A DNA stretch of 64,000 nt from QHXW01 sp035297145 (GTDB lineage: Bacteria > Acidobacteriota > Terriglobia > Bryobacterales > Bryobacteraceae): NCBI GenBank assembly GCA_035297145.1, contig DATGZN010000094.1, positions 248,001 to 312,000 on the forward strand, read 5' to 3'. Position 1 is the first letter of the stretch. The number at the start of each line of letters is the position of its first letter. The position numbers and the translations under genes were made by a program. The notes beneath the pieces were generated by a model. That model had not been told where the DNA came from. It saw only the letters and a program-made list of their open reading frames with translations, and searched no databases. Below are positions 53,413-62,889 of this stretch, piece after piece.

Positions 53413-54656
53413 GGCTTGGGCGATGGGCAGCGTCCCGTTCGGTTCAGGACGCTTCGATATATAGCGATGGTCCTATTAGCATTCTCGGACCAGGTGAAAG
53501 CCGAGGCATGGCTCCGGGCGTTTCGTTTTCGAGCCTCCCAGCGATCCGGCGCGGTATCGCGCTCGCCGAGCAGATGCGCCACCACCGCGCTCCAAGCCTG
53601 GACGTCCGCTGTCGCGCAGTATTCGGCCGCGGATCCCCCTGCTTCTCGCAGGGGAGCGATGTCACTGGCGGCCACGACACAGCCGCATGCCATGGCCTCG
53701 ATCACGGGTAACCCGAAGCCTTCGGCATCGGACGTCTGCAATAGAAGGGCGGCATTTCGGTACACGGCGGCCAGTTGTTCCTTTGTCAAGTGTGGAGCGT
53801 AGACGATTTTGTCAGCGACGCCCAGATCCGCCGCCAACTGAAGTTGTTCGGCCGTAAGAGCACCGCCGACGCGCACGAGAACGGCTTTTGGGAACTCCCG
53901 CGAGACGCGGGCAAAGACGCGCAACAGAACATCGATGCGCTTGCGGCGGATGGTGCTGCCGACATGAAGGAGGTACGTCTGGCCGGTCAGGCGTGCGATG
54001 CTATCCGGCTCCTTTGAAAGTGCCGTCCTAGCTTCCGCGAAAAAGACGGGATCTACTCCAGGGGGAATCACGGTCACGCGATTTTCCGGGAACAGGCCGT
54101 GCGCGAGCAATTGCGAACGGGTAGTAGCGCTGGGACAGAGCACATGTGAGCATGCGAGAAATCCATTCAATGTCTTCCGGACCATTTGATGGAACCACAG
54201 AGGCCTGGGCTCAAGGTTGGGCTCGAGCAGACACCGGAATGTGTCCAGATCGTGGCAGGTGACAACAGTCGATCCCGCCGGCAGTTCGCTGGCAAGCTGC
54301 CCATAACTGTGATCGATGAGATGAAACAGATCAAAGCGGGCCGCTTGCTTTTTCAGCCAGCGCGGGTAGTCGAAGAAACGGTTGATCAGGCGGTCGGCAT
54401 TCCACAGCGATGCCGCGCCGCGACGGACGGGCAGGCGTGAGAAGCGGGCGCGGAGAGGCGGGCGCAATTGCTCGACTGAGATCTCCGCGGCATGATCGGC
54501 CTGGTAGCAGCGGGCGAGCATGTCGCCGAACAGGTCCATACTGGGCCAGCCCTCTTCGAGAAAGTCGCAGAGCAGGGCGAGCCGTGGGGAGCGAGTACGT
54601 GGCTGCTCCGCGAGTGTCTGGTGGTCCGGTGCGGTGATGGTGGTGTCAGATTGCAC
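53409..54656 (-). CDS. GT4 glycosyltransferase
   Basis: 415 residues from GTG 54656. The N-terminal domain lacks the glycine-rich opening and starts with SPRLALLCDFLEEGWPSMDL; FHLIDHSYGQLASEL and VVTCHDLDTFRC are the acceptor-side motifs. The C-terminal domain has LLHVGSTIRRKRIDVLLRVF, and DAEGFGLPVIEAMACGCVVAA with the EX7E-type arrangement. This resembles mannosyl-/rhamnosyltransferases of the WbaZ/MtfA kind, though I cannot fix the sugar. It overlaps the following FkbM gene by four bases and lies 27 bp after the preceding GT4 gene. Confidence 0.9.
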   Translation of the reverse strand: MQSDTTITAPDHQTLAEQPRTRSPRLALLCDFLEEGWPSMDLFGDMLARCYQADHAAEISVEQLRPPLRARFSRLPVRRGAASLWNADRLINRFFDYPRWLKKQAARFDLFHLIDHSYGQLASELPAGSTVVTCHDLDTFRCLLEPNLEPRPLWFHQMVRKTLNGFLACSHVLCPSATTRSQLLAHGLFPENRVTVIPPGVDPVFFAEARTALSKEPDSIARLTGQTYLLHVGSTIRRKRIDVLLRVFARVSREFPKAVLVRVGGALTAEQLQLAADLGVADKIVYAPHLTKEQLAAVYRNAALLLQTSDAEGFGLPVIEAMACGCVVAASDIAPLREAGGSAAEYCATADVQAWSAVVAHLLGERDTAPDRWEARKRNARSHASAFTWSENANRTIAIYRSVLNRTGRCPSPKP

Positions 54657-54683
54657 GGTGAAAATTCGGGTGGAGGTAGTAGG

Positions 54684-55910
54684 CTACGAGTCTACGGCCG
54701 CGGGGATGGATACAGTAACAGTGTTCGAGGGCGCACAGGCGGCGAGAACCCGCTCCAAACCGTCAACGTGACCGTCGAGGGTGAACTGCTTGGACTTCGC
54801 CCACGCGCCTTGGCGCAGCCGGTTGTAATGGTCGGGGTCGGCCAACGTTCGCACAATGGCTTCGGCTAATCCCTTGCTGGTTGGGGGATCGCCCGGCGCG
54901 AGCTCGCCGGTTTCGCCTGGGATGAGCCAATCCGGGATGCCACCGACGGCATATCCGGCGGCCGGAACTCCGAGGCTTCCCGCTTCGATGCCGACCAGCC
55001 CGAACGGCTCCGGCCACAGACTCGGAACGGCCAGCAGATCGGATTGACGCATGACGTCCAGCTTCTGTTGCGCGTCCAGCCAGCCCGAGAACACAACGTC
55101 CACGTTGAGTTGCTTGGCCAGATTCTGCACCTGCGCGCGTTCGGGACCGTCTCCGGCTACGGTCAGTGTCAGCCTGCACCCGAGCTGTTTGGCTGCATAT
55201 GGGATCGCGCGAATCAGGTGGCAAGCGCCTTTGACATCCACCAGGCGTCCGACAAACAGGATGCGGCCTGCGGGGACCCTGGGGGATGGTGCGCCGGTGT
55301 TGGGGATGCCGCCCGTCATGGGAAGGGCCAGGAGCTGTACGCGCGGCGCTCCATGCCGCTCATACTCGCGGCGCATGTGGCGGCTGGCGACGAGCACCGT
55401 CCGGTATCCCACAAAGCCAGCCCTGCGTTGCGACTGTTGCCGGAACATCCGCCACATGGTGCCGGGGTGCAAACCGCCGCAACGGCGCGGATAGTAAAGC
55501 ACGAGGCACTGCGGACCGAACTGGCGCCCGCACGGCCGAATTTGCGGCGTGGTGTGACACTTACGTCCGCTGATACAAGTGCCGAGGTAAGTATGGGCGT
55601 ACAGAACCGTTGGATATCTGGATGGCAGGGCGTTCTCCAAAGCGATATCTTCGAGACCTTGCGAGTAGACCACGTCAGGTCCCCAATCGGCCAGCGAGCG
55701 TAGGGCTGCCTCGTGACCGAGTTCCGCCGAGCACCAACCGGGCAGCCCCTGCTCCCGTGAATCCACAGTCTCCGTTTCGGAGCGGACCGGATACTGGTGC
55801 AACAGGCCGACCGAGTGCCCACGGCTCAGCAACGCCGGAATGAGGGTTTGTACGTATTTCTCAACGCCTCCGACCAGGTTGCGATGCGATGTGGCGATCA
55901 GAACGCGCAT
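54684..55910 (-). CDS. GT4 glycosyltransferase
   Basis: 408 residues from ATG 55910, with GAAGGA six bases upstream; that start lies 13 bp inside the end of the upstream GT4 gene. N-terminal domain MRVLIATSHRNLVGGVEKYV; then a Cys-rich insertion around 115-150 (CISGRKCHTTPQIRPCGRQF) seen in a subset of GT4 enzymes and possibly a metal site. C-terminal domain RILFVGRLVDVKGACHLIRA, and EPFGLVGIEAGSLGVPAAG with EX7E. Part of the glycan operon, translationally coupled on its 5' side. Confidence 0.9.
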   Translation of the reverse strand: MRVLIATSHRNLVGGVEKYVQTLIPALLSRGHSVGLLHQYPVRSETETVDSREQGLPGWCSAELGHEAALRSLADWGPDVVYSQGLEDIALENALPSRYPTVLYAHTYLGTCISGRKCHTTPQIRPCGRQFGPQCLVLYYPRRCGGLHPGTMWRMFRQQSQRRAGFVGYRTVLVASRHMRREYERHGAPRVQLLALPMTGGIPNTGAPSPRVPAGRILFVGRLVDVKGACHLIRAIPYAAKQLGCRLTLTVAGDGPERAQVQNLAKQLNVDVVFSGWLDAQQKLDVMRQSDLLAVPSLWPEPFGLVGIEAGSLGVPAAGYAVGGIPDWLIPGETGELAPGDPPTSKGLAEAIVRTLADPDHYNRLRQGAWAKSKQFTLDGHVDGLERVLAACAPSNTVTVSIPAAVDS

Positions 55911-57121
55911 GAGCAATCCTTCTTTGTCTCGGCTTGCTGCAAGGCGGCGACCGCGTGGGAGATATCGAATCGCTCCCGGTAGAGCTCATGGGCGGCATGG
56001 GCAATGCGCTGCCGTTCACTGGCGTCGTCGCAAAGCCGGCGCACGGCGCGCACACAGGCTTCGGTGTCTCCGACCGGCACGACTACGGCAGCATCTGTAT
56101 GGTTCCAGAACGGCTCGGAGAGATGCCCGTAGGTGGTGACCATTGGCTTACCGTGGGACAGTCCCGCCATAAAGCTACCCCGGCGGCTGGATACGCCATC
56201 CGGATAGGGTTGTACCATCAGGTCACAGGCCGACAGATGGCACGAAAGTTCTTCGGCAGATAGTTTCCCGGTGGCCCGAACCAGGTGGGCCAGGTGGGGC
56301 GCTTTCCGAATCAGATGCTGACGATATTGCTCGCTGCCTTGCCCCATGAGCAGGATCACCAGCCCGGAAACCTGGCCGAGGGCGAGAAGAATCGGTTCGA
56401 GCAGCGTCGCGATGAGTGACCCGAAGGTTCCAAAGTGGCCGATCAGGAGTTGATCGCCAGCGCAATACTGGCGCCGCAGCGCGCGCACCTGATCCGGGTT
56501 CTCCGCGACGGGAACGTTGCTGAATATAGGAAGCCACTCGAACCGCAGATTGCGGCCTAGCGCGTAGGGCCGCAAGCGCCGCTCCCAGTCTGGAATCGTC
56601 ACCCATACAACCGATGCTGCGCGAAGCAGCAGAACGGCCATGACGCGGTGCACTAGCGCCGCCAGATTTTGCCGCACAGCTGTTGCGCGGAACGACAGAT
56701 AAGGTTCATGGACGATCAACTCGACCTGGTCCCCATGGCGATTCGCCCGCCTCCACAACCACCAGCAAAACGCGAGATTCATGGAGCGGTACCCATATCC
56801 GTGCGGCACCCACTGTACCAACAGGCGTCGGGGCGGGGCGTACCCCTCCAGCTCTTGGCTGACGCGGCGCAGATCCGCCGGACCGATGGCTCCCAACTGA
56901 TGCGTGGTGACGCCGCTCGTCACTCGCGGCGGCGAGGCATGGGATGGGCACCACACGTGCACCTCCTCACCCTGGGCAGCGAGCCGGGTAGCCATCAGGT
57001 GCGTGTAGTCACTCACGCCGCCCGTCTGCGGAGGATACTCGCAGGTAATGACGTGCCAGCAACGGCGCACCGGTGCCACTCCGGACTGGTCCTGGGCGTC
57101 TACGATGGACTGACTCTTCAT
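55898..57121 (-). CDS. GT4-like glycosyltransferase with altered EX7E motif
   Basis: 407 residues. Opens RRCWHVITCEYPPQTGGVSDYTHLMATRL, a typical GT-B nucleotide-sugar transferase start. VQWVPHGYGYRSMNLAF follows, and the C-terminal domain has LIGHFGTFGSLIATLLEPIL. The usual E-x7-E is replaced by DGVSSRRGSFMAGLSHGKPMV, where Ser/Arg stand at the first glutamate position, as in several GT4-like enzymes of unknown specificity. It lies 29 bp after rfbG in the operon and overlaps the next GT4 gene. Confidence 0.86.
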   Translation of the reverse strand: MKSQSIVDAQDQSGVAPVRRCWHVITCEYPPQTGGVSDYTHLMATRLAAQGEEVHVWCPSHASPPRVTSGVTTHQLGAIGPADLRRVSQELEGYAPPRRLLVQWVPHGYGYRSMNLAFCWWLWRRANRHGDQVELIVHEPYLSFRATAVRQNLAALVHRVMAVLLLRAASVVWVTIPDWERRLRPYALGRNLRFEWLPIFSNVPVAENPDQVRALRRQYCAGDQLLIGHFGTFGSLIATLLEPILLALGQVSGLVILLMGQGSEQYRQHLIRKAPHLAHLVRATGKLSAEELSCHLSACDLMVQPYPDGVSSRRGSFMAGLSHGKPMVTTYGHLSEPFWNHTDAAVVVPVGDTEACVRAVRRLCDDASERQRIAHAAHELYRERFDISHAVAALQQAETKKDCSCAF

Positions 57122-57150
57122 GTGATCAGGCGGTCGTGATCTCGCGGAGG

Positions 57151-58173
57151 CTAACGTGTTTGAAGCGCGGCTCGATGAGGTGCGTCCGCGTTCGCGGATA
57201 GCGAAAAGAAATCCCGATACCAGTCAATCGTCTCCTGGAGGGCCTTTTCCATGGAGTAGGCTGGTTCCCAACCGAGTTCCCGCCGAGCCTTGGCCGCGCT
57301 TAGTGTCTGTTCTCGAATCTCCGCGGAGGCGATGTTTTGAATCACCGGCTTCAGATCGGTGCGGCCCATCAGTCTTAACCCGAGTTCCACAACCTCAAGC
57401 ACCGTCATACGGATCTCGAGGCTCAAGTTAAAGGCTTCTCCAGGTTTTATGGCGCCTGCGGCAAGCTTTTCGGCAAGGTAAAGATAGGCGTGTGCGGCAT
57501 CCTTCACGTATAGGAAATCTCGAATGAACTTGCCGTCGCTTCTGATCACAAATGGCTCGTCATTGAGGGTGGCCCGGATGAGTCCCGGAATCGTTCTGCT
57601 GAAATTCAAGTCTCCCCCGCCAAACAAATTCCCAAAACGGGAGATGCAGACCGGAAGCTGGTAGGTTTCCGCATACATTCTGGAGAGAAGATCCGCGCAG
57701 CTTTTCGAAACATCGTAAGGGTACCGGCCTTCGAGCGGGTGACTCTCGGTGTATGGAAGGTTGGGGCTTGCGCCGTACGCTTTGTCCGATGAAGCCACGA
57801 TGACGTGCCGAACCTTCAGTTGGCGGCACGCCTCGAGTACGGTCCAAGTGCCTTGTACATTCACACGCAGCGTATCGGTGGGGTCCGCTTTGGCGACGCT
57901 GACCAGCGGCTGAGCGGCCAGATGAAATACCGTGTCCACGCTGTACTCGGCAAGCGCCCGCCGGACGACATTCTCATCCTCCACGCAACCGTTGACCACG
58001 ACCGCCTGTTCGTTCAGCCGCTCCCGCATGAACATGCTGCGCGGATTGCTGTCGCGTACCAGAGCGACGACGTCGGCGCCGCGCTCGATAAGTGCCCTGA
58101 CCAGCCAGCCACCCATAAAGCCGGTGGCGCCAGTCACGAAGACGGATCTCGATTTCCAGAATGTATTGGTCAA
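57151..58173 (-). CDS. rfbG: CDP-glucose 4,6-dehydratase
   Basis: 340 residues, extended SDR. It converts CDP-glucose to CDP-4-keto-6-deoxyglucose, using product of RfbF encoded just upstream. NAD loop VTGATGFMGGWL (about 13-24), FHLAAQPLVSVAKADP, catalytic Ser-Asp-Lys in VASSDKAYG and YxxxK in YPYDVSKSC, then RFGNLFGGGDLNFSRTIPGLI typical of RfbG. I place the start at TTG 58173, which overlaps the rfbF stop (TTGA) with AGGTGG about ten bases upstream. An ATG at 58260 would overlap rfbF by 90 bp with an unrelated Arg/Gly-rich sequence. Next steps to a 3,6-dideoxyhexose (RfbH, reductase) are not in the window. Confidence 0.9.
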   Translation of the reverse strand: MTNTFWKSRSVFVTGATGFMGGWLVRALIERGADVVALVRDSNPRSMFMRERLNEQAVVVNGCVEDENVVRRALAEYSVDTVFHLAAQPLVSVAKADPTDTLRVNVQGTWTVLEACRQLKVRHVIVASSDKAYGASPNLPYTESHPLEGRYPYDVSKSCADLLSRMYAETYQLPVCISRFGNLFGGGDLNFSRTIPGLIRATLNDEPFVIRSDGKFIRDFLYVKDAAHAYLYLAEKLAAGAIKPGEAFNLSLEIRMTVLEVVELGLRLMGRTDLKPVIQNIASAEIREQTLSAAKARRELGWEPAYSMEKALQETIDWYRDFFSLSANADAPHRAALQTR

Positions 58174-58949
58174 GGTTTTGCGACCACCTTTTCGGAGTCC
58201 ACGACGCTCGTGGCAATGAGGCCCGTCAAATCGGTCCTGTGGTGAGAGAAATCCATCCACGGGGCAGGGCCATCACCGTACAACCTCTCGAGCTCTTGCT
58301 GATCTTTACTGGTATCCATAGACTTCCAGAAACCGTGATGAATACTGCTGTAAAGGCAACCCTTCGCAGCCAGGCTCGGCAAGATGTTTGCTTCGAGATT
58401 CTTCCCGTTCCAGGATTCGAAGACCCGTTTCTCAAAAACGAAGAAGCCGGCATTAATCCATTGGTCTTTGATGATTGGCTTCTCGATGAACCGGCGAACC
58501 TTCTGGTCATGGTCGAACTCCACGGTGCCGTACTGAGACCTCAGGGCGACCGTGGTTACAGTAGCCACTGCTCCGACTCTCCGGTGGAACGACAGAAGTT
58601 CCGAGAGGTCGACATTCCCCAGACCATCCCCATAGGTTGCGAAGAAGGTCTCGCCGACATACGGGGCACATGCGAGGATCCTCTCCGCCGTATCAGCCTC
58701 CGCGCCCGTATCCACGATGTCGATCTTCCACTCAGGAAAGCGTCCGTCGAAGTAATCGATGAGCATTTCTTTTCGATGCCCGGCGGCCAAAACAAAGTGC
58801 CTGACCCCTTGCAACGCATAAATGCGCATGAGGTGGACAAGAATAGGCGTGCCGCCGATCGGCATCATTGGTTTGGGGTAATACTCCGTAAACGGATACG
58901 ATCGAGTACCCTTTCCTCCGCATAAGATAACCACTTGCATGTTGTTCAT
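58170..58949 (-). CDS. rfbF: Glucose-1-phosphate cytidylyltransferase
   Basis: 259 residues. Makes CDP-glucose from CTP and glucose-1-phosphate. Nucleotide-binding loop VVILCGGKGTR (about 6-16), YYPKPMMPIGGTPILVH, metal Asp in ATYGDGLGNVDL, VEFDHDQKVRRFIEKP, and WINAGFFVFEKRVF: all match RfbF/AscA proteins at normal length. AGGGG precedes ATG 58949; ATG 58940 is an alternative. The stop overlaps the rfbG start, so CDP-glucose is made and dehydrated by coupled enzymes. It lies 11 bp after the preceding GT4 gene. Confidence 0.95.
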   Translation of the reverse strand: MNNMQVVILCGGKGTRSYPFTEYYPKPMMPIGGTPILVHLMRIYALQGVRHFVLAAGHRKEMLIDYFDGRFPEWKIDIVDTGAEADTAERILACAPYVGETFFATYGDGLGNVDLSELLSFHRRVGAVATVTTVALRSQYGTVEFDHDQKVRRFIEKPIIKDQWINAGFFVFEKRVFESWNGKNLEANILPSLAAKGCLYSSIHHGFWKSMDTSKDQQELERLYGDGPAPWMDFSHHRTDLTGLIATSVVDSEKVVAKP

Positions 58950-58960
58950 GGCCCCTTTTT

Positions 58961-60109
58961 TTAGTTTGACGACGCGATCATCTCCAGATAGTCGGCCCGG
59001 AATCGATCGAAGCTGAGTGCAGCGACGGCCTGACGTGCCTTTTTTCCCATCTCCCGGACCAGGGCGGGGTGATTGGCCAGATGGGCCAGGCGCTCCGCCA
59101 GAACATCCACATCCCCCGGTGGAACAATGTACCCGTTCTCGCCGTCACGGACCAGGTCCGCGGCTCCGGTGTTCTTGGTCACAATGACGGGAAGACCGCA
59201 CGCCATGGCTTCCGCGACGACATACCCGAAGCCGTCAGAGAGGGACGGCAGGACCAGTACGTTCGCCTTTGCGTACACCGTTTCGTTGCCCACCTCCCGG
59301 ACTGACATGGGTTTTATGTGGATGGCTGGATTGAGTGCCTGTTGCTGCTGCAAATACCGGCTGATCGGGCGCGAGCCCGGCCCACCCCACAGGATCAGTT
59401 CGCTATCCTTGATTGGCCGCCGGTTGAACGCGTCAATCAGATGGTGGAATCCTTTCCATGGCGAGATGAGGCCGACAAAAATGACTCGGAACGTCGGGCC
59501 GGAGAAATCGGCGGCCGGAAAATCTGAAAGATCGAACGGCGGCGGAATGACCTTCACACGATCGGCGCTGAAACCTCGCTCCAGGAAACTCTCGAGCGCG
59601 TAGTTCGACATCACGCGGATTACGTCAGCCCGTTGATACTCGGCGAGAATTCGCTTGATGAAAATCCTGTTGGTCGGAGGGCGAATGCCAAATGTGGAGC
59701 ATTCCCGCTTTTGGTGAGAGTAATACTCCTCTATATGTGGTGTGATCACATCGAGTACACGGAAACTCCGGTTGTTACTCGCCGCCTCAAGGCTGCGCAT
59801 GCACTGGTGGGTCACTCCGTGGAACACCTTTGCGGGAACCAGGCGCCGGGAAACCTCATGATCAAATTGAGCGTCGGTGATCAGCTGCTGCCAGTCCACG
59901 TATCGCCGCAGAAACCGGGTCTTTCTGATGAACTCGCCCGCCCGAGAATTCGGAACCACAGTGGTAGGAACTCCGGGAAATGGTGCGGAACAAAAAATCT
60001 GGAGATCAAAAACCTGTCGTAGTGCTTCCACGGTGTGATAGAGGTTCAGTCCCTGGCCGCCAATCGAGGGACGCGCATTCGCCGAGACGATAAGACCCGT
60101 GTTGCTCAT
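58961..60109 (-). CDS. GT4 glycosyltransferase
   Basis: 382 residues. Opens GLIVSANARPSIGGQGLNLYHTVEAL. Middle region ITPHIEEYYSHQKRECSTF and VIRVMSNYALESFLERGF. C-terminal domain FRVIFVGLISPWKGFHHLIDAF, and SDGFGYVVAEAMACGLPVIVT with the EX7E-type motif. Resembles exopolysaccharide mannosyltransferase-like GT4 proteins. It lies between the polymerase-like gene (74-bp gap, nothing recognisable) and rfbF. Confidence 0.9.
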   Translation of the reverse strand: MSNTGLIVSANARPSIGGQGLNLYHTVEALRQVFDLQIFCSAPFPGVPTTVVPNSRAGEFIRKTRFLRRYVDWQQLITDAQFDHEVSRRLVPAKVFHGVTHQCMRSLEAASNNRSFRVLDVITPHIEEYYSHQKRECSTFGIRPPTNRIFIKRILAEYQRADVIRVMSNYALESFLERGFSADRVKVIPPPFDLSDFPAADFSGPTFRVIFVGLISPWKGFHHLIDAFNRRPIKDSELILWGGPGSRPISRYLQQQQALNPAIHIKPMSVREVGNETVYAKANVLVLPSLSDGFGYVVAEAMACGLPVIVTKNTGAADLVRDGENGYIVPPGDVDVLAERLAHLANHPALVREMGKKARQAVAALSFDRFRADYLEMIASSN

Positions 60110-60183
60110 GATGTGATGCGAACCGGTTCAATCACTTTTGGTAAAGGTGGCATGTTAGACGCGTTTCAGGCTGGAACGGCCTG

Positions 60184-61539
60184 TTACCCGGAATAGTGCG
60201 CATGCGCGGGCCAGGCCGGCTGCGGGACCACTTGACTCGGACGCCGAACCGGACGGCGTCTGGCATCCTCGGCTCGCATCGCCGTGGACGTCCATCCCAT
60301 GCCCAGCAGCAGCATCGCGCTGGCAGGGATTGCCGTGAGCATGCCTTCTCCTATGGTGCCGATCCCCAGGGTAATCAAGCAGTAGGTAAAGACCAGTCGC
60401 CGGCTGGATGCCCAGGGGCTTTTGCCGAATATTTTCCGGACCTGGCTGAGATACCAAACGATGAAGCCGAGCCACAGTAGGAATCCGATTACTCCCTGCT
60501 CGCAGAGAATCCGAGCGTATTCGTTCTCCATGCCGATGGGATTTCGTACTTGTCCTTCAAGAAAATAAGGAAGGCTGGTCCCTCCGCCACCCAGCCCGTT
60601 ACCCATCGGGTAGTCGAAGAGGATCTCGAAGAAACTGCGATTTACGCTGCTGGAAATGCGATCCCCGACGTAGTCGGTATCACCCAGGCTCTTAAATCGC
60701 TGGAACCGCTCATTGGTCAGGGCAACTCCGACCAAACCTACGATCAAGACGATAAACAGGACGCGCCGGTTGGTCTTCATGCGCGTGCCGCCGACCACGA
60801 CCAGCACCATGACGGCAGCCAAAATGAAATTCTGGCGGGTGGCTGACATCAAGATGCCCAGGAATGCTGCGCCGATCCCGACCACCGACAACACGCGGGC
60901 CTTGCGCGTCAATCCCTCCGTCCAGCCACCCACCAGATAGGGAATCGAGGCAGACATGGTGCCGCCATACTGATGGGCGTGGGCAAAGGTCCCGGGGATC
61001 CGGAAGAATCCTCCCGCAACGTCGTTGCTGCCGTAAATGATCGCAGTCACGGCACTGTACGGGTAGTATCTCTCTATGCCCTGGAAGTATTCGCCCGCCG
61101 CAAACGCCAAAGAAAGCAGGTTTAGGCAGACCAATCCAGTGCATAACTGCATGAGGTCTTCACTTTTTAAGCGGCTGCCTAACAATGCCATGGGAATGAA
61201 AAAGATGCACCCGCGCAATCCTACCAGGGAGACTAGTATGGGTTGAAATGGCAGAAACAGCAGTAACGCGGGCCAGATCATCAGACCCAACGTCCAGTAC
61301 CGCAACGCGGCCGTGCGCCTGGCGTCGGCCGGATCGGTGAAAGCTTTTTTCTGTGCGAGATAGAAGCCTATCAAGGCAGAGTCGAACAGGAAGTGGGAAA
61401 ACACGCTGTCGAGGTTCGCGCGCAGAATCCCGTACAAATATCCCCACAGCAACAGCGACACTAGCCCTGACCCTAGCGAGCGCTTGCCTGCCCAACGCGT
61501 CATGCCGAAAGCTAAGATGCACAGTCCTAGCGCGATCAT
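60184..61539 (-). CDS. O-antigen polymerase/ligase-like membrane protein (Wzy/WaaL)
   Basis: 451 residues from ATG 61539, which has AGGTGA four bases upstream. The longer open frame to 61857 lies inside the upstream GT4 gene and is Arg/Gly-rich, so it is rejected. About eleven helices (for example MIALGLCILAFGM, LGLMIWPALLLFLPFQPILVSLVGL, VLFIVLIVGLVGVAL). There is one large periplasmic loop (about 250-345) with FLEGQVRNPIGMENEYARILCEQGVIG, the conserved Wzy_C/O-antigen ligase signature. It would polymerise or ligate the repeat unit in the periplasm. It suggests a Wzx/Wzy-type pathway; the nearest flippase gene in the window is at 20364-21914. Confidence 0.88.
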   Translation of the reverse strand: MIALGLCILAFGMTRWAGKRSLGSGLVSLLLWGYLYGILRANLDSVFSHFLFDSALIGFYLAQKKAFTDPADARRTAALRYWTLGLMIWPALLLFLPFQPILVSLVGLRGCIFFIPMALLGSRLKSEDLMQLCTGLVCLNLLSLAFAAGEYFQGIERYYPYSAVTAIIYGSNDVAGGFFRIPGTFAHAHQYGGTMSASIPYLVGGWTEGLTRKARVLSVVGIGAAFLGILMSATRQNFILAAVMVLVVVGGTRMKTNRRVLFIVLIVGLVGVALTNERFQRFKSLGDTDYVGDRISSSVNRSFFEILFDYPMGNGLGGGGTSLPYFLEGQVRNPIGMENEYARILCEQGVIGFLLWLGFIVWYLSQVRKIFGKSPWASSRRLVFTYCLITLGIGTIGEGMLTAIPASAMLLLGMGWTSTAMRAEDARRRPVRRPSQVVPQPAWPAHAHYSG

Positions 61540-61579
61540 CGATTCACCTGGCGCGGAATCAGAACCAGGTTTTCCGGCA

Positions 61580-62851
61580 TCAACGCCTCTCCGCGACCGC
61601 GGCCGGCCGGCTGATTCTAGTGGACTCCATCCTCTGTACTGCGCCCGCACCTTCCACGCGGCTCGCGATCGAAACAATCCTGCAAGCCATGTCGCTCCAG
61701 CTGTAGGCACGCAGCGATTCACCGAACCGTTGAAAACCCGCCCGCCATACGTCCGGGTGTGCCCGCCACAGGCGAATCTTCGCCACCAGCTCCTGCCGGT
61801 TTTCCGGATCTTCGAGTAAGAGCGGTTCGAACTCCGGTCCGTATCGCTCAGCCACACCGGCTTGCCGGGGAACTATCGCGGGAACTCCCCGGCATATCGC
61901 CTCCTGGACGTTCAAGCCATAAGCCTCGTAACGGGCCGGGCTCACCAGCAGATCCGCCGCCGCCAGCAGATTGCGTACTTCTGCCGTGAAGCCGAGGAGG
62001 CGAATGCGATCGCCCAATCCGCCCTCGGAAACTTTTTGCCGCCACATCGGCAGTGCATGGCCGCTGCCTGCCGCCAGCAAGTCCACGTCCCACCGTGGAT
62101 CGGCGCACAGGACTTTCCAGGATTCAAACAGAACATCGAATCCCTTGCGATGCTCCAGTCCCAAAGCGCCGACAAACACGGCCACCATGCGCTCTTCGGG
62201 AATACCCAGAGCCTTCCGGCTCGCGGCTCTTTCCGAGGCGGTGATGGGTCCCCATTGCGACTCCGCGCCTAAATAGACGGTATGCACGCGCTCGGGTTCT
62301 ATATCGAGACGCTCGATCAGGTCTCGGCTGGTTCGATTCGAGTTCGTAATGAAGATGCGTCCCAGGCGTGCCGCCACTTTTTCCCGTCGGCGCGCTAAGC
62401 GGTCGCTCAAGCTTCGCTTGATGCCAAACCACAAGGGCCCTTCCTGGGGCTTCGGTGTCCAGGCATGATGCACGTAGTGAACCCAGTTGATGCCCGGCCA
62501 GAGGCAGTTATCCCCATTTACCACGACGCGAGCGTCCCGCCAGCGCCGGGTGACGTAGCGCGCGACCCGCCTTCCATAGAAATCGAGCATGGGCCTTCCC
62601 AGAAAAAATGACCCCGCCGGCCGGGGTACGCGATGGATTGTTACCAGGGGATGATTGGCGAAGTCGGCATCCGCGCTGTGGCACACCGCATGCACCGGCG
62701 TGCCTTGCTCCACCAGATATTGGCCCAGGGCCAGATTGGCCTTGTCCATTCCACCCTTCTGGTGAAAACCGCCCGCTACCAGCACCCACGGAGACGCTGG
62801 GTTAGCCTTCGTGGGAGACTGCTGCTCGGAACCGCCGGAAGTTGCTTCCAT
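61580..62851 (-). CDS. GT4 glycosyltransferase
   Basis: 423 residues from ATG 62851 (MEATSGGSEQQSPTK); an open frame to 62962 would overlap the upstream GT4 gene. N-terminal domain VLVAGGFHQKGGMDKANLAL; then NWVHYVHHAWTPKPQEGPLWF, a His-rich acceptor-side loop. FITNSNRTSRDLIERLDI follows; C-terminal domain AVFVGALGLEHRKGFDVLFESW, and YEAYGLNVQEAICRGVPAIVP with the EX7E-type pair. Shares the HHAW-loop pattern of GT4 enzymes often next to FkbM and Wzy genes. It lies 38 bp downstream of the partial GT4 gene. Confidence 0.9.
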   Translation of the reverse strand: MEATSGGSEQQSPTKANPASPWVLVAGGFHQKGGMDKANLALGQYLVEQGTPVHAVCHSADADFANHPLVTIHRVPRPAGSFFLGRPMLDFYGRRVARYVTRRWRDARVVVNGDNCLWPGINWVHYVHHAWTPKPQEGPLWFGIKRSLSDRLARRREKVAARLGRIFITNSNRTSRDLIERLDIEPERVHTVYLGAESQWGPITASERAASRKALGIPEERMVAVFVGALGLEHRKGFDVLFESWKVLCADPRWDVDLLAAGSGHALPMWRQKVSEGGLGDRIRLLGFTAEVRNLLAAADLLVSPARYEAYGLNVQEAICRGVPAIVPRQAGVAERYGPEFEPLLLEDPENRQELVAKIRLWRAHPDVWRAGFQRFGESLRAYSWSDMACRIVSIASRVEGAGAVQRMESTRISRPAAVAERR

Positions 62852-62889
62852 GGTATGTGAGGAAAATGAAGTGAGACGTCGGGAGCCGG